A stretch of 51,289 nucleotides of DNA, taken from assembly GCA_026224875.1 (NCBI GenBank), contig JAMFRU010000040.1:1-51289 (forward strand), given 5' to 3'. Position numbers and translations under genes: made by a program. A model generated the notes under the pieces. It was not told the DNA's origin and did no database searches. It worked only from the letters and a program-made list of their open reading frames with translations. The stretch is from Acidocella sp. Lineage in GTDB: Bacteria > Pseudomonadota > Alphaproteobacteria > Acetobacterales > Acetobacteraceae. Within the stretch, counting starts at the first letter, position 1. Every line of letters begins with the position of its first letter. Shown here one piece after another: positions 18,479-27,014 of this stretch.

Positions 18479-19506
18479 ACCACCACCGCTGCATGGGCCA
18501 CGATATCCTGCACAAACCCCGACTTTCCATCCAACCGTCGCGTCACCGCATCCACCACATAGCTTTGGTCCAGCCCCATCCCCGTCCCGGCCATCGCCAA
18601 CAGCATGCCCGGCGCCAGCGTCACATCCGCCGGCATTCGCGCCTGCATAATCAGCCGGTGCTGGCCCAGCGTCTGCAAATGCCCCTTCGCCAAAGCCTGC
18701 GCCTGTGCCTGCATTAAATTCGGGCGTATAATCGTCGTCCCCAGCCCCGTCCCATATGTCCCAGCCACCACGGATTTATTCCGGCAATTCCAGGATCTCA
18801 CCGTCGCCGCCCCCGGCAGCGCCGTAATCATATCAAAAGTGAGTGCCGAAAGACTCCCCGGCGTAATAAACACCGGCGCTCCACTCTGTAGCGGGCCAAA
18901 ATTCAAAACATTCCCGGTCACGGAAACCAGAAACCCCTCCACCTGCGCCAGCGCCGTCAGCAACTCCCACTCAGTGGTAACCCGCGCATTTAACCCCAGC
19001 GCCGTCCGCGCATGGTCCAACTGATAATACTGCCCCACCAGCGTCTGCGTCGGCATCACATTCGCCACAAGCCCATGCCCGGCAGTCACCGTTTGCGCAA
19101 TCTGGCTCGATGTCTGATTGACGAAACTCTGCGAAATCTCAGTATCGATCAACAACGCCGTCAAATCACGCCCAGAAACGACAGCCAGATTACGCGCCCA
19201 ATCGATCCGCACCGCATCGATCTGCCCGGTCAATAAATTACTATACCCAAGCCCGTCGGGCGCCACCTCAATCACCACGCTCTGGTTCGCCAGCCCGGCA
19301 AAATACGCCCCGCCAATCCCCGGCGCCGCCCCAATGGCAAACCCCGCATGAAACCGCCCGGCCATAAAATACCCGCCGGCATTAACCTCCAACTCAACCA
19401 GCCCCGGCATCGGCACACCATCGATGCTCACCCGCGCACGTGGCTGCTGAAGCCGCTGCTCAAACAGCTGCTCAAGCAACAACGCCACCTCCAGCCGTCG
19501 GATCAA
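18475..19506 (-). CDS. Tail hub protein, gpD / Mu gp44-like
   Basis: A 343-residue hub protein which in contractile tails connects tube and spike. The N-terminal half (RARVSIDGVPMPGLVELEVN, then LLTGQIDAVRIDWARN and VVSGRDLTALLIDTE) follows the pattern of hub proteins that mimic tube subunits. Later GQYYQLDHARTALGLNARVT and TTEWELLTALAQVEGF belong to the same family. It overlaps the LysM-type gene upstream by 35 bases, an unusually long coupling. Confidence 0.82.
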   Translation of the reverse strand: MIRRLEVALLLEQLFEQRLQQPRARVSIDGVPMPGLVELEVNAGGYFMAGRFHAGFAIGAAPGIGGAYFAGLANQSVVIEVAPDGLGYSNLLTGQIDAVRIDWARNLAVVSGRDLTALLIDTEISQSFVNQTSSQIAQTVTAGHGLVANVMPTQTLVGQYYQLDHARTALGLNARVTTEWELLTALAQVEGFLVSVTGNVLNFGPLQSGAPVFITPGSLSALTFDMITALPGAATVRSWNCRNKSVVAGTYGTGLGTTIIRPNLMQAQAQALAKGHLQTLGQHRLIMQARMPADVTLAPGMLLAMAGTGMGLDQSYVVDAVTRRLDGKSGFVQDIVAHAAVVV

Positions 19507-19660
19507 CCGGCGGAATCACCAGCGTATTCACACCCGTCAATTGCGGATCTCTAAGCCGATTGGCCTGAGCAATGCGGATCCACTGCGTCGCATCGTTTAA
19601 ATACGCTGCCGCCAGAGCGAATAAATTCCCCCCAACCACCACAACAATCCGTTCATTCAT
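19472..19660 (-). CDS. LysM-type tail protein X-like
   Basis: A 62-residue protein with the LysM pattern: GGNLFALAAAYLNDATQWIR, then ANRLRDPQLTGVNTLVIPP. In P2-like and Mu-like tails such small proteins sit at the hub near the tube tip and may contact peptidoglycan. It lies between the preceding hub-associated gene and the gpD-like gene, the expected place, and overlaps the former's stop by four bases. Confidence 0.85.
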   Translation of the reverse strand: MNERIVVVVGGNLFALAAAYLNDATQWIRIAQANRLRDPQLTGVNTLVIPPVDPTAGGGVVA

Positions 19661-20352
19661 AGCAATGACCCCAAATTCACGCCCGCCCGGTTCACATAGC
19701 CCTGCATCGCCGTCGCCCCCGCCAGTTGCCCAGACACAGCCCCGAGCTGCCCCACCGCCGCAACGCCAACGTCAGGTGTCGCCGCCCCATTCAGCGCGGA
19801 TGACGCCGCATTCATCGACAGCCCCATCGAACTAATTCCCGCCGACAGCACGCTTTGCACCGCCGCAAACCCAGCCAGGCTCGTCGCGCTAATCCCCTGC
19901 ATCGAGGTCCCGGCCTGCCCACTCAGCGCCAGCGCCGCCGCCAGATCGCCCCCCACCAAATTGGCCAAAGGTGCAACGAGATTAGCCGCCGCCGCCAGCG
20001 GATCGGTCACCACCAGACAATTAATTGAAAACGGAATAAGTGTGGACTTGCGATACTCAGCCTTAAACGCCTCAATCACGACGATATAATAAAACCCGCC
20101 CCACACCAGCGGCAATTGCGCCCCCAATGCCCGCGCCGCATCCAGCTCCTGCGCGCGAGACACCGCATCCGCACCGGAAAAAATCCCGGAGAACGAGATT
20201 TCCCCATCATCCAGCCCGAGTGCTGAAACCACCCGGCCGCCACCAATCAAGTTCTGCACGGCCACGCGCTGCTTGCCACCAAAATTGATCTTCTCGGGCA
20301 CCTCCATATCCTGGAAAGGCACACCGCCGAGCGTCAACACCACGTTGGTCAT
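19657..20352 (-). CDS. Hub-associated tail protein occupying the tape-measure position
   Basis: A 231-residue protein. Residues 1-125 (VLTLGGVPFQDMEVPEKINF, then FYYIVVIEAFKAEYRKST) look like a gpU/gp53-type or circularisation-type baseplate protein. Residues 126-231 are Ala/Gly/Leu-rich and hydrophobic (DLAAALALSGQAGTSMQGIS onward). In Mu-type order the long tape-measure gene stands between the chaperone and this protein; here there is no room for one (47 bases). The hydrophobic tail could be a minimal tape-measure substitute; that is speculation. Confidence 0.65.
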   Translation of the reverse strand: MTNVVLTLGGVPFQDMEVPEKINFGGKQRVAVQNLIGGGRVVSALGLDDGEISFSGIFSGADAVSRAQELDAARALGAQLPLVWGGFYYIVVIEAFKAEYRKSTLIPFSINCLVVTDPLAAAANLVAPLANLVGGDLAAALALSGQAGTSMQGISATSLAGFAAVQSVLSAGISSMGLSMNAASSALNGAATPDVGVAAVGQLGAVSGQLAGATAMQGYVNRAGVNLGSLL

Positions 20353-20399
20353 TATGCCTCATCGATACTGATGGTTGTTAATCCCTGCTTAATCCCCGC

Positions 20400-20866
20400 T
20401 TAATCCCAGCGCAGCCGCTGCCAGTCGAAACTTTTACCGGCGAGCGTGCCAAAACTCACGATGTAAGCAATGCGCTCCGCCTCGTCCAAACCAAACGCCA
20501 CCTCATGCGGCACCCCACAGCCGACCAGATACAAACAATCGGTCAGCGCAGGGTGCCGGCTCAGTTTCCCGCTTCTGCCAGCACCTGCGCTACGGCAGGC
20601 CCCATCAGCGCCGCAGCGACAATTTCTACGCCGTCCTCACCCAACCGCTCCAGCACCGCCTCAATGCCCGCCTCGCCGGCGGGAAACGGCACCGGCACGC
20701 CATCCACGGCCGCCACAGCCGCCGCCACCCGTGCCAACCCCACATAGGCGCGATTTTCCGAAAGCTCCGGCCCCAGCACCTTGAACAGCCGCAACTGCTC
20801 CACAACACCCAGCCTGCGCAGCTCAATCACCCGCCCGGCTGTATCCGTCACACGCGCCGGTATCAT
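20400..20866 (-). CDS. Tail assembly chaperone, -1 frameshift fusion product (G-T type)
   Basis: The 101-codon frame from 20866 ends at the TGA 20563-20561. Directly before the stop, the slippery heptamer G-GGA-AAC (20570-20564) is in the right phase for tandem -1 slippage. After the slip the ribosome reads 54 more codons (LSRHPALTDCLYLVGCGV to FDWQRLRWD) and stops at 20400, giving a 155-residue fusion. Phage tail chaperones use this device to make two related proteins in a fixed ratio. The extension has coding character (FGLDEAERIAYIVSFGTLAG) but no start of its own. Confidence 0.8.
20561..20866 (-). CDS. Tail assembly chaperone, short form (G-like)
   Basis: The unshifted product of 101 residues, helical and acidic toward the C-terminus (RRLGVVEQLRLFKVLGPELS, then GIEAVLERLGEDGVEIVAAA). 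It overlaps the tube gene stop by four bases, fitting the sheath-tube-chaperone order of contractile phages. The chaperone normally coats the tape measure before tube polymerisation. Since no tape-measure gene is visible, its client here is unknown. Confidence 0.85.
   Translation of the reverse strand: MIPARVTDTAGRVIELRRLGVVEQLRLFKVLGPELSENRAYVGLARVAAAVAAVDGVPVPFPAGEAGIEAVLERLGEDGVEIVAAALMGPAVAQVLAEAGN
20564..20570 (-). promoter_or_regulatory. Programmed -1 ribosomal frameshift site GGGAAAC
   Basis: On the minus strand the bases are GGGAAAC, read as G-GGA-AAC in the zero frame and as GGG-AAA after slippage. The next zero-frame codon is a TGA stop. This matches the X-XXY-YYZ rule and differs by one base from the lambda G/T site GGGAAAG. 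Confidence 0.85.
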
Positions 20867-21291
20867 ACCCGGGTCCGCCCGGAGGCATAAAAATCCAGCC
20901 TCTGCGTCACCGCAGCATCGCCTTTGTAAACCCCAGCCGAGGTCAGCTTGAACACCACGCCATTGAACTGATAGGTCGAGGTCGATCCATCCGGTTCATT
21001 AACGTATTGATAAAGCGTTCCCGCCCCAATCGACTGTCCGGCAAGATAAGCCTGCTCGATCTGGGCCACGAAATCATCCACCGCCGAAGAACCCCGGTCC
21101 AGCATAAAACTGCCCGTCCAGCCTTTCGGCAATTCCGCCCCCAGCTGCACACCATCCAGCCGGTCCACCCGCAGCGTCAGCGTCATCTGGTGCGCCTCAA
21201 ACCCGATCACATGCGTCAGATCGATCCGCCCGAACGGCCCCATCACCACAACCTGGCAATCACTACCAACCGTGAATGTATTATACGGCAT
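20863..21291 (-). CDS. Tail tube protein
   Basis: A 142-residue beta-rich protein starting MPYNTFTVGSDCQVVVMGPF. It is placed directly after the sheath gene, and its length and strand pattern (WTGSFMLDRGSSAVDDFVAQ, then TYQFNGVVFKLTSAGVYKGD) agree with the Mu/P2-type tube family that stacks in hexamers to form the inner conduit. The gene begins 17 bases after the sheath stop. Confidence 0.82.
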   Translation of the reverse strand: MPYNTFTVGSDCQVVVMGPFGRIDLTHVIGFEAHQMTLTLRVDRLDGVQLGAELPKGWTGSFMLDRGSSAVDDFVAQIEQAYLAGQSIGAGTLYQYVNEPDGSTSTYQFNGVVFKLTSAGVYKGDAAVTQRLDFYASGRTRV

Positions 21292-21308
21292 AATTCTGCA
21301 TCCCTATT

Positions 21309-22859
21309 TTAGTTGGTTGGCAGCGTCTGCACACTCACCTGCACAGTCTGCCCGCCTTGCACATTCACGATAAATTTCTCGTTGATCGCCTGGTAGCGCA
21401 CCTGCACATCCGCCTGCACATAACCCAGCACCGTCCGGCTTTGCGGGTTGTTGGTCACATCGCACACCACCGCGAACGGCAGGCTGCCATCGGTACTGCC
21501 CAGCATCCCCTGCGACAGCAGACCATTCAAAAATGCCAGCAGCGTGCCGCGAATATTCTGAAACAGCGTGGTATTCACCAGCTGCCCCACATAGGCGCCC
21601 ATGCCGGCCGAAAGCGTATAGGCAATATAGTTTGTCAGCCGCGTATAATTATCGCCATTCGTCGCGGCGTTGGACGATGAATTATGCCCGCCGCGCACGC
21701 CCCAGAAATTACCCCCCGGCTGCGGATTGGCAATCACATCAATCCCCGCCCCCAGCAGCACCGACAGATCCGCACTGGCATAGGCGGTCACCGTACCACC
21801 GCCCGGCTGCCCAGATTTCTGGGTTCCGATCACCCCATAAAGCGGCTTGTTCAACGATGATTGTTCCGGCGACAAATTCGCCAGCCGCCCCGCAACAAAC
21901 CCCTGCGGCGACACCAGCCTGATCATCGCATTCGCCTGATCCGCCCAATACACCCAGTCGCCAAACATCATCTTGGCGGCATAACTATCAATCCCAGCCT
22001 CAGCCTTTATAGCCACGGCATTGGCGATATTATCCCCCAATGGCCCGGTCAAAATCATATAAACGCCTTCGGAGAGGCCAAACTCCGTCTGCACGCTCCA
22101 TTGCGTCGCATCATCCGCATCGGCCAACAGTGCCACGGCACAACCTTGGCCGCGCAACCCATACATCCCCTGGCGCGGCAGTGTATCAACCCCCACCAAC
22201 GTCCCCGCGGTAATAGCGCTGGCGCCATCACTCCCCGGATTGCCGGATGCAAAAGCAAACGTGCCAGCCACCGGCTCAGCCGTCATCGCCCCGCCAACCG
22301 CCACCACAAGCTGCGATGGCCCCCGCAAAACCCCATTGCCATTATTCACGGCATTCACAAGGTTTTCCCAGAACACCGCGCCGGTCCCCAGAATATTATC
22401 GAAAATCTCCGGGCTCAGCCCCGGCAGGGAAATCACCGCCCGCCAACTATTCGCAGCCGATCCAGCGGAGAGCGTCACCGCCAGCGCATTGCCCAGACTG
22501 CCGGTATAAATCGCCGTAAACGTCACGCCGTTGAGCAATGGAAGTGCCGCCGCCGTATCCGTGCCATCCGTCACGCGCACACAACGAAAATTCCCCGCAC
22601 CCTGCTGCACTGCGGTCGCCACCTGCGTGCCCATATCGTATTTGCGCGCCATCACGGCACCAAAGCTCGCGGCATAATCGCTCATGCTGCCAACAATCAC
22701 CGGCTCACCAACCGGCCCCCAGCTCGCCGTCCCGACTATGCCCAAAACATCAGTCGGCACACCGTTTAGCAGCAGCGACTGCGGCGGCACAATCTGCACA
22801 TATAAATCGGGCACAATCAGCGCCGTCGTATTCAGTGCACCTTGTTGAAATACCGGCAT
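21309..22859 (-). CDS. Contractile tail sheath protein
   Basis: A 516-residue sheath subunit. The N-terminal VLGIVGTASWGPVGEPVIVG is the typical sheath start; the C-terminal third (FWGVRGGHNSSSNAATNGDN, then LTNYIAYTLSAGMGAYVGQL and a final VNVQGGQTVQVSVQTLP) contains the conserved handshake region and end strands. It proves that the particle has a contractile (myovirus-like) tail. Four bases separate its ATG from the small protein upstream. Confidence 0.93.
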   Translation of the reverse strand: MPVFQQGALNTTALIVPDLYVQIVPPQSLLLNGVPTDVLGIVGTASWGPVGEPVIVGSMSDYAASFGAVMARKYDMGTQVATAVQQGAGNFRCVRVTDGTDTAAALPLLNGVTFTAIYTGSLGNALAVTLSAGSAANSWRAVISLPGLSPEIFDNILGTGAVFWENLVNAVNNGNGVLRGPSQLVVAVGGAMTAEPVAGTFAFASGNPGSDGASAITAGTLVGVDTLPRQGMYGLRGQGCAVALLADADDATQWSVQTEFGLSEGVYMILTGPLGDNIANAVAIKAEAGIDSYAAKMMFGDWVYWADQANAMIRLVSPQGFVAGRLANLSPEQSSLNKPLYGVIGTQKSGQPGGGTVTAYASADLSVLLGAGIDVIANPQPGGNFWGVRGGHNSSSNAATNGDNYTRLTNYIAYTLSAGMGAYVGQLVNTTLFQNIRGTLLAFLNGLLSQGMLGSTDGSLPFAVVCDVTNNPQSRTVLGYVQADVQVRYQAINEKFIVNVQGGQTVQVSVQTLPTN

Positions 22860-22862
22860 GGC

Positions 22863-23003
22863 TCAGATCCCCTTCGCGCTGACACGCACAACAAAGCCAG
22901 CCTGCGGACCGGCCAGAATCTTCTGCACCGCCGGGGCATCGGTAATCACATCGCCACGCTTGAACCCGTCGAACGGCTTCAGCACCACCAAATGAATATT
23001 CAT
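22863..23003 (-). CDS. Small protein upstream of the sheath
   Basis: A 46-residue protein, MNIHLVVLKPFDGFKRGDVI onward. It holds a position like that of the small DUF2635 proteins of Mu-like phages, and its VLKPFDGFKRGD..I pattern is compatible, but I would not insist on the family. The frame is open to 23066 inside the previous gene; ATG 23003 follows GAGG and is chosen. Confidence 0.65.
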   Translation of the reverse strand: MNIHLVVLKPFDGFKRGDVITDAPAVQKILAGPQAGFVVRVSAKGI

Positions 23004-23010
23004 GATTTCC

Positions 23011-23841
23011 TCAACTCTGAAAATTGCCAAGCGTAACGTCATTTGCGGCGATAACCGTCGTGCCAAACAGCATCGCCGGCGTTATCTGTGCCAGTGCCGT
23101 CGGATACTCGACCGCATAGATCAAATCCCTTCGGTATAAATCAGCATCGGCGCCACCATCGCTGGCTGTCACACCAGCAAACCGCACCCGCCCATATGTT
23201 CCATCCGCCAACGGCATAAAATTCAAATCCGTCAGCGCCAGATCAATCACCGGTGCCACCGCATCCCGCGTCGCCGGATCGGGACACCACATCGATATTT
23301 TGAAATCCTGCACCTGCCGCCTGATCTCTTGCAGCGCGCCAGCACCTGCTACAACACGCGCCGTAAATCGGTCCGCCCCCGGCACAGCCAACGTACTTCC
23401 GGCATAATCCACAATCCGGCCGGAATTTCGTATCAACGCCGCCAAGTTACTGGCAATGGTAGCCGGGCTATCCGTCGCCTGCACAGCGTAGGGAAAAGTC
23501 TCGTCATTCACCATAACCCCCGCCAGCTGCCCTACCGCGCAATTGCCGGAAAAAAATGCCGAAACCCCGTTCACCGCCACACTCAACAATGCCGTAACCG
23601 GCGCCACCTCACGCCACACTCGGGGGAACCGCGTCACATCCCGCACCTCACCCCCAGCAGGTGCCACCGAAACATGCACAATCCCCGCCGCCAAATCCGC
23701 ATCGAGCACGGGCGAAGCCGGGTACCCCCGGTAAACCCGGTAAACCACCCCCGTCACACTCACCGCCGCCGTGCCATTCGGGTACAACGCATTGGCCGCG
23801 AGTGCCGCCAAAGCCGTCTCAACATCCGCCTGATCCGCCAT
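23011..23841 (-). CDS. Head-tail or tail completion protein, family unrecognised
   Basis: A 276-residue protein between a 214-residue unknown and the sheath. Start ATG 23841 overlaps the upstream TGA (TGATG), preferred over 23874. The N-terminus is helical (ADQADVETALAALAANALYP), then beta-rich segments follow (YRVYRGYPASPVLDADLAAG; EVAPVTALLSVAVNGVSAFF). QDFKISMWCPDPATRDAVAP and a late LYRRDLIYAVEYPT suggest a tail-terminator-like fold. Its position between capsid and sheath supports a neck or completion role, by inference. Confidence 0.6.
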   Translation of the reverse strand: MADQADVETALAALAANALYPNGTAAVSVTGVVYRVYRGYPASPVLDADLAAGIVHVSVAPAGGEVRDVTRFPRVWREVAPVTALLSVAVNGVSAFFSGNCAVGQLAGVMVNDETFPYAVQATDSPATIASNLAALIRNSGRIVDYAGSTLAVPGADRFTARVVAGAGALQEIRRQVQDFKISMWCPDPATRDAVAPVIDLALTDLNFMPLADGTYGRVRFAGVTASDGGADADLYRRDLIYAVEYPTALAQITPAMLFGTTVIAANDVTLGNFQS

Positions 23842-24485
23842 CAGCTCACCGCCTGTACTAACGAGAACCGCCACACCGCATTCAGCGTCTCCACCGCGGT
23901 CACCAAAAACTTTTGCCCATGCTCATCGAGCACCACATCAGCAACCTGCGGCGTTACCCCAGCCACAACCGGCAGCATCGCCATAAACCCCGGAACCTTC
24001 GTGTCATCCGGCAGCCCCACCTTGGTCCGGTCGCCAACCCCGCCCACCAGCAAGCTCGCCGGAAATTTCGACAACAAAATCGTTTCCGTTCCCCGCGTAA
24101 TCGCCCCATACTGGTTCAACCCCGCCAGCACCGGCACCGCGGGCCGCAGCAAATCCACCACCGCATTCGTCATCACCACCAGCATCGGTTTGGGCGGCTC
24201 AATCGCCGCCACAAACGCCACGCCCTCCGGCCCCGCCAGATAATCGCCCGCGCGTAAATAACCCCAATCCGCCCAGGCCTGCCGAAACGGCACACCAAAC
24301 CCCGCCGGCGCCCCCACATTCCCCCCGGGCAACACAAACGCCACGCAAAGCCGCAAAAAACGCCTGGAAAGATCCAAAGGCTGCACCGGCCCATCAACCC
24401 GGTACGCATCGTGCAAAAACCCCGCCCGCCGCGCCGCGCACCCAGCCCCATAGGCCAGGCGATCCGCCAGTTTCACCCCATCCAT
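23841..24485 (-). CDS. Neck-region protein, unrecognised
   Basis: A 214-residue protein starting MDGVKLADRLAYGAGCAARR. It has hydrophobic beta strands (VAFVAAIEPPKPMLVVMTN) and a C-terminal domain ending FLVTAVETLNAVWRFSLVQA. The last pattern resembles small phage proteins that join head and tail, but I do not recognise a family. Translation is coupled to the next gene by TGATG and the upstream neighbour ends one base away. Confidence 0.6.
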   Translation of the reverse strand: MDGVKLADRLAYGAGCAARRAGFLHDAYRVDGPVQPLDLSRRFLRLCVAFVLPGGNVGAPAGFGVPFRQAWADWGYLRAGDYLAGPEGVAFVAAIEPPKPMLVVMTNAVVDLLRPAVPVLAGLNQYGAITRGTETILLSKFPASLLVGGVGDRTKVGLPDDTKVPGFMAMLPVVAGVTPQVADVVLDEHGQKFLVTAVETLNAVWRFSLVQAVS

Positions 24486-24486
24486 C

Positions 24487-24882
24487 TCACACCACCAGCC
24501 GCACGCCGGCCTGGCTCAGGCCCGGCCCCGGCGGCACACCCAAAAACCCGCACAGCCGCCGGCGCCAATTATCAAACAAATTGGTCCGGTCCCGCAGTTC
24601 ATCGGCATTATGCGTCCACGCCGCGGCACTCTCCGTATCCAAATTATCGGATGTCCCCGGTATCGCCGCCTCAATCGTTGCCAGTGTCGAAATATACTGC
24701 AACACCACCGCCGTTTCCGCCGGCGCCAGATTATTCAACCTGAATTCCAGCGTCCCATAGGCCTGGAAAAACCGCCACGAGCTGAGCCCCGCATCCCCCG
24801 CGCCGTAAGCCGGATATCCGCAAAACCTGCGAATATCCGCCTTCTGCGCATCGGTGAACAATACTGCCACAGTATCGGACAT
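24487..24882 (-). CDS. Probable head-tail connector
   Basis: A 131-residue mostly helical protein: TDAQKADIRRFCGYPAYGAG, then FRLNNLAPAETAVVLQYIST and ELRDRTNLFDNWRRRLCGFL. Size, helicity and place (two genes after the major capsid protein) fit gp6/gp15-type adaptor proteins that extend the portal ring. This is a structural guess. It follows the small capsid-side protein by two bases. Confidence 0.6.
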   Translation of the reverse strand: MSDTVAVLFTDAQKADIRRFCGYPAYGAGDAGLSSWRFFQAYGTLEFRLNNLAPAETAVVLQYISTLATIEAAIPGTSDNLDTESAAAWTHNADELRDRTNLFDNWRRRLCGFLGVPPGPGLSQAGVRLVV

Positions 24883-24884
24883 GC

Positions 24885-25193
24885 CTAATAGGTATCCCCA
24901 TCACCCAAAGTGAAGTAAACGGTTCCGGTACCAGAACTTAATACCACAGCCGCATTGCTCACAAACGGCCCACCATCCACCAGCATCCGCGCGCCCGCGG
25001 GCACCGGCGTATCGCTCACCGCAGCACTCAAACCAGAGGCGCCACCAAGGCGAAAGAACGCGGTCGTGGCCGCGGCATTATAAATCAACACCGCCCCCCC
25101 GCCACCATTCAACGCCACATTTGTTACGGTCGTAGAAGCCGCCGCGGCCGCCGTTCCGGCCGGCCGGAACGGCTGATTAGCACCAGTGGACAT
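24885..25193 (-). CDS. Small virion protein after capsid, decoration candidate
   Basis: A 102-residue Ala/Gly/Thr-rich protein with beta character (TTVTNVALNGGGGAVLIYNA, then VVLSSGTGTVYFTLGDG). It starts 13 bases after the major capsid gene with a strong AGGGGGAG ribosome site. The position suits a head decoration protein or head fibre. No motif proves this. Confidence 0.6.
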   Translation of the reverse strand: MSTGANQPFRPAGTAAAAASTTVTNVALNGGGGAVLIYNAAATTAFFRLGGASGLSAAVSDTPVPAGARMLVDGGPFVSNAAVVLSSGTGTVYFTLGDGDTY

Positions 25194-25205
25194 TTCCGCT
25201 CCCCC

Positions 25206-26528
25206 TTAACCAACATGCTCGATCAACACCGCGCGCTTGTAATTCGCATTGGTCGCGGTCGGCACAGTACTCGCTGTGGTGGTAGTGTCGGAGGGCGCAC
25301 AAAACCCGCCAATCCAATACCAGCTCTGCGCAATAATCTGCTGCAGCCGGTCAATCGGCTCGCGCGTCACCATCGCCACGCCATCGATCACGTTCACTAG
25401 GCTATCCTTGGGCGCCACATCATCAGCAGCCATGCCGGCAAAATCGCCTTCAATCAGCGCACCCTGCCCGCACACAATCGGCCGGCGCACATAAAGCCCG
25501 GTAATGCTCGGATGGTTCTGCACATAAGCCTCGGTCGTCGTAATAAACCGCAGCCCCAAGAAATCACTCACCATACCCTGGCGGAACACCGGATTAGCCG
25601 AAGAACTACCCTGAAACAATTGCTTGAAATCAGCATCGGAAAACAACTGACGCGCCGAAACCGGATCGAGATAGCAATTATATAGCCCCTCCACCAGCGG
25701 CACCGCATTGCGCCGCAACAGCGCCACGGCATCCAGCAGATTACTCATGGTCAGCTGATCGGTGGCCTGCAGCCCAGCCGTGGTGCTGCGCTGCGCCGGC
25801 CGCACAATCGAACTCGCCGTCGCCGCTTTCACAGGGTTACCAGCCGTCCCGTCTGATACAGAAACATTTCCGGAAAATAGCAGCTGCCCGGAAACACCAT
25901 TCGGCGCGGTCGAAACATTGATCGGATCCGGCGTCACACCCACAACGTTATAAACATCAGCCCCCACCGTCACCGTCAGCGGCGCGCCGCCGGAAACACT
26001 CTGCTGCACACCATTCACAAACACCGTCTGGAACCCGCGCAGATCATCCACAAACACAGCTGGCCCAGCCGAAGACAACGTGGTCAGCACACGCGTATTC
26101 CCACCAAAATACGGCGCAAACAGCGCATTGCGCGCTAGCTCATCCAGGCTGCGCGCCGCCTGCTCGCCATTAATCGCAGCATTCTGCAAAAACTGCGAGG
26201 CAATGCCAACACGGCTGGTGACCATATTTAGGTCCTGCGTGGCAGCATAAAAATTCAGCGAAATCGTATACTGCTCCACACCCCAGTTGCCAGGCGTCAA
26301 ACCATTATCCAAGTTCGTATTGGTCGAAGCCGAAAGCGGCGTGGTGATGCTCGGCTTCAACCCAGCCCGGGTCTTGGTCAGCGTCTCACCAATACCAACC
26401 GAAAACTCCTCCCGGTCGGCTACAAGCCGGTAACCCAGCCTGGACTTCAGCGCGGTCTCAAACTCGCGCTCCAAAAATCCTTGTTGAATAATCGGCTGCA
26501 ATGCAGCCGGGAAATTCTGAATACCCAT
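25206..26528 (-). CDS. Major capsid protein
   Basis: A 440-residue protein with the make-up of a capsid subunit: a charged helical start (LEREFETALKSRLGYRLVAD), the segment NNL-type beta region with VEQYTISLNFYAATQDLNMV, an insertion with YNVVGVTPDPINVS, and a C-terminal half with LYNCYLDPVSARQLFSDADF, FLGLRFITTTEAYVQNH and GQGALIEGDFAGMAADDV. The latter are characteristic of phage capsid proteins with the HK97 fold. No protease gene precedes it, so maturation by cleavage is unlikely. It follows the scaffold and portal genes. Confidence 0.88.
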   Translation of the reverse strand: MGIQNFPAALQPIIQQGFLEREFETALKSRLGYRLVADREEFSVGIGETLTKTRAGLKPSITTPLSASTNTNLDNGLTPGNWGVEQYTISLNFYAATQDLNMVTSRVGIASQFLQNAAINGEQAARSLDELARNALFAPYFGGNTRVLTTLSSAGPAVFVDDLRGFQTVFVNGVQQSVSGGAPLTVTVGADVYNVVGVTPDPINVSTAPNGVSGQLLFSGNVSVSDGTAGNPVKAATASSIVRPAQRSTTAGLQATDQLTMSNLLDAVALLRRNAVPLVEGLYNCYLDPVSARQLFSDADFKQLFQGSSSANPVFRQGMVSDFLGLRFITTTEAYVQNHPSITGLYVRRPIVCGQGALIEGDFAGMAADDVAPKDSLVNVIDGVAMVTREPIDRLQQIIAQSWYWIGGFCAPSDTTTTASTVPTATNANYKRAVLIEHVG

Positions 26529-26615
26529 CGCTATAGAACCCTCTCGTTCACACGTAATTCAGCAACCGCCAATGGAAATCTCCATGGCCGGCCCAACCCA
26601 AAAATCTATCCGAAA

Positions 26616-27014
26616 CTAACGGCGGCGGAGCAGTGCCGCTCTGGCCTGCACCCATTCCTCATGGCTCAACTCATTGGCATGGCGCGTCCGCGGCGGCTCC
26701 GGCCGCGGCGGATTAGCCGCGGCGGAGGAAGAAACCCCGCCCCCAAACAACCAAGGCTTGGCCTTCTTCAACCGCCCCAGCAGCGCACCCGCATCCTGCA
26801 CCTCACCGGCCTCATTCACCCGCACCTCACCGGCATCGATCAGCTTCAACCCATCAAGGTCGATCATCCCGGCCTTCACAGCCTCGGCCTTCAACTCTGC
26901 ATGGATCAATTTCGCCCCAGCCTCCGCCTGCAACCGGCTCAACGCCGCCTCAGCCAGTTCAGCCCGCTCAGCCCGGGCCTGCCAATTCTCTGTATTGTTG
27001 AATTCATCAGTCAT
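26616..27014 (-). CDS. Capsid scaffolding protein
   Basis: A 132-residue acidic protein. Residues 8-50 are a helix or coiled coil rich in Ala/Glu (RAERAELAEAALSRLQAEAG), then come AVKAGMIDLDGLKLIDAGEV and a disordered Pro/Arg C-terminus with HANELSHEEWVQARAALL. This is the normal layout of phage scaffolds encoded between portal and capsid. Its ATG overlaps the portal stop. The internal scaffold is expected to leave or be degraded after assembly. Confidence 0.85.
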   Translation of the reverse strand: MTDEFNNTENWQARAERAELAEAALSRLQAEAGAKLIHAELKAEAVKAGMIDLDGLKLIDAGEVRVNEAGEVQDAGALLGRLKKAKPWLFGGGVSSSAAANPPRPEPPRTRHANELSHEEWVQARAALLRRR

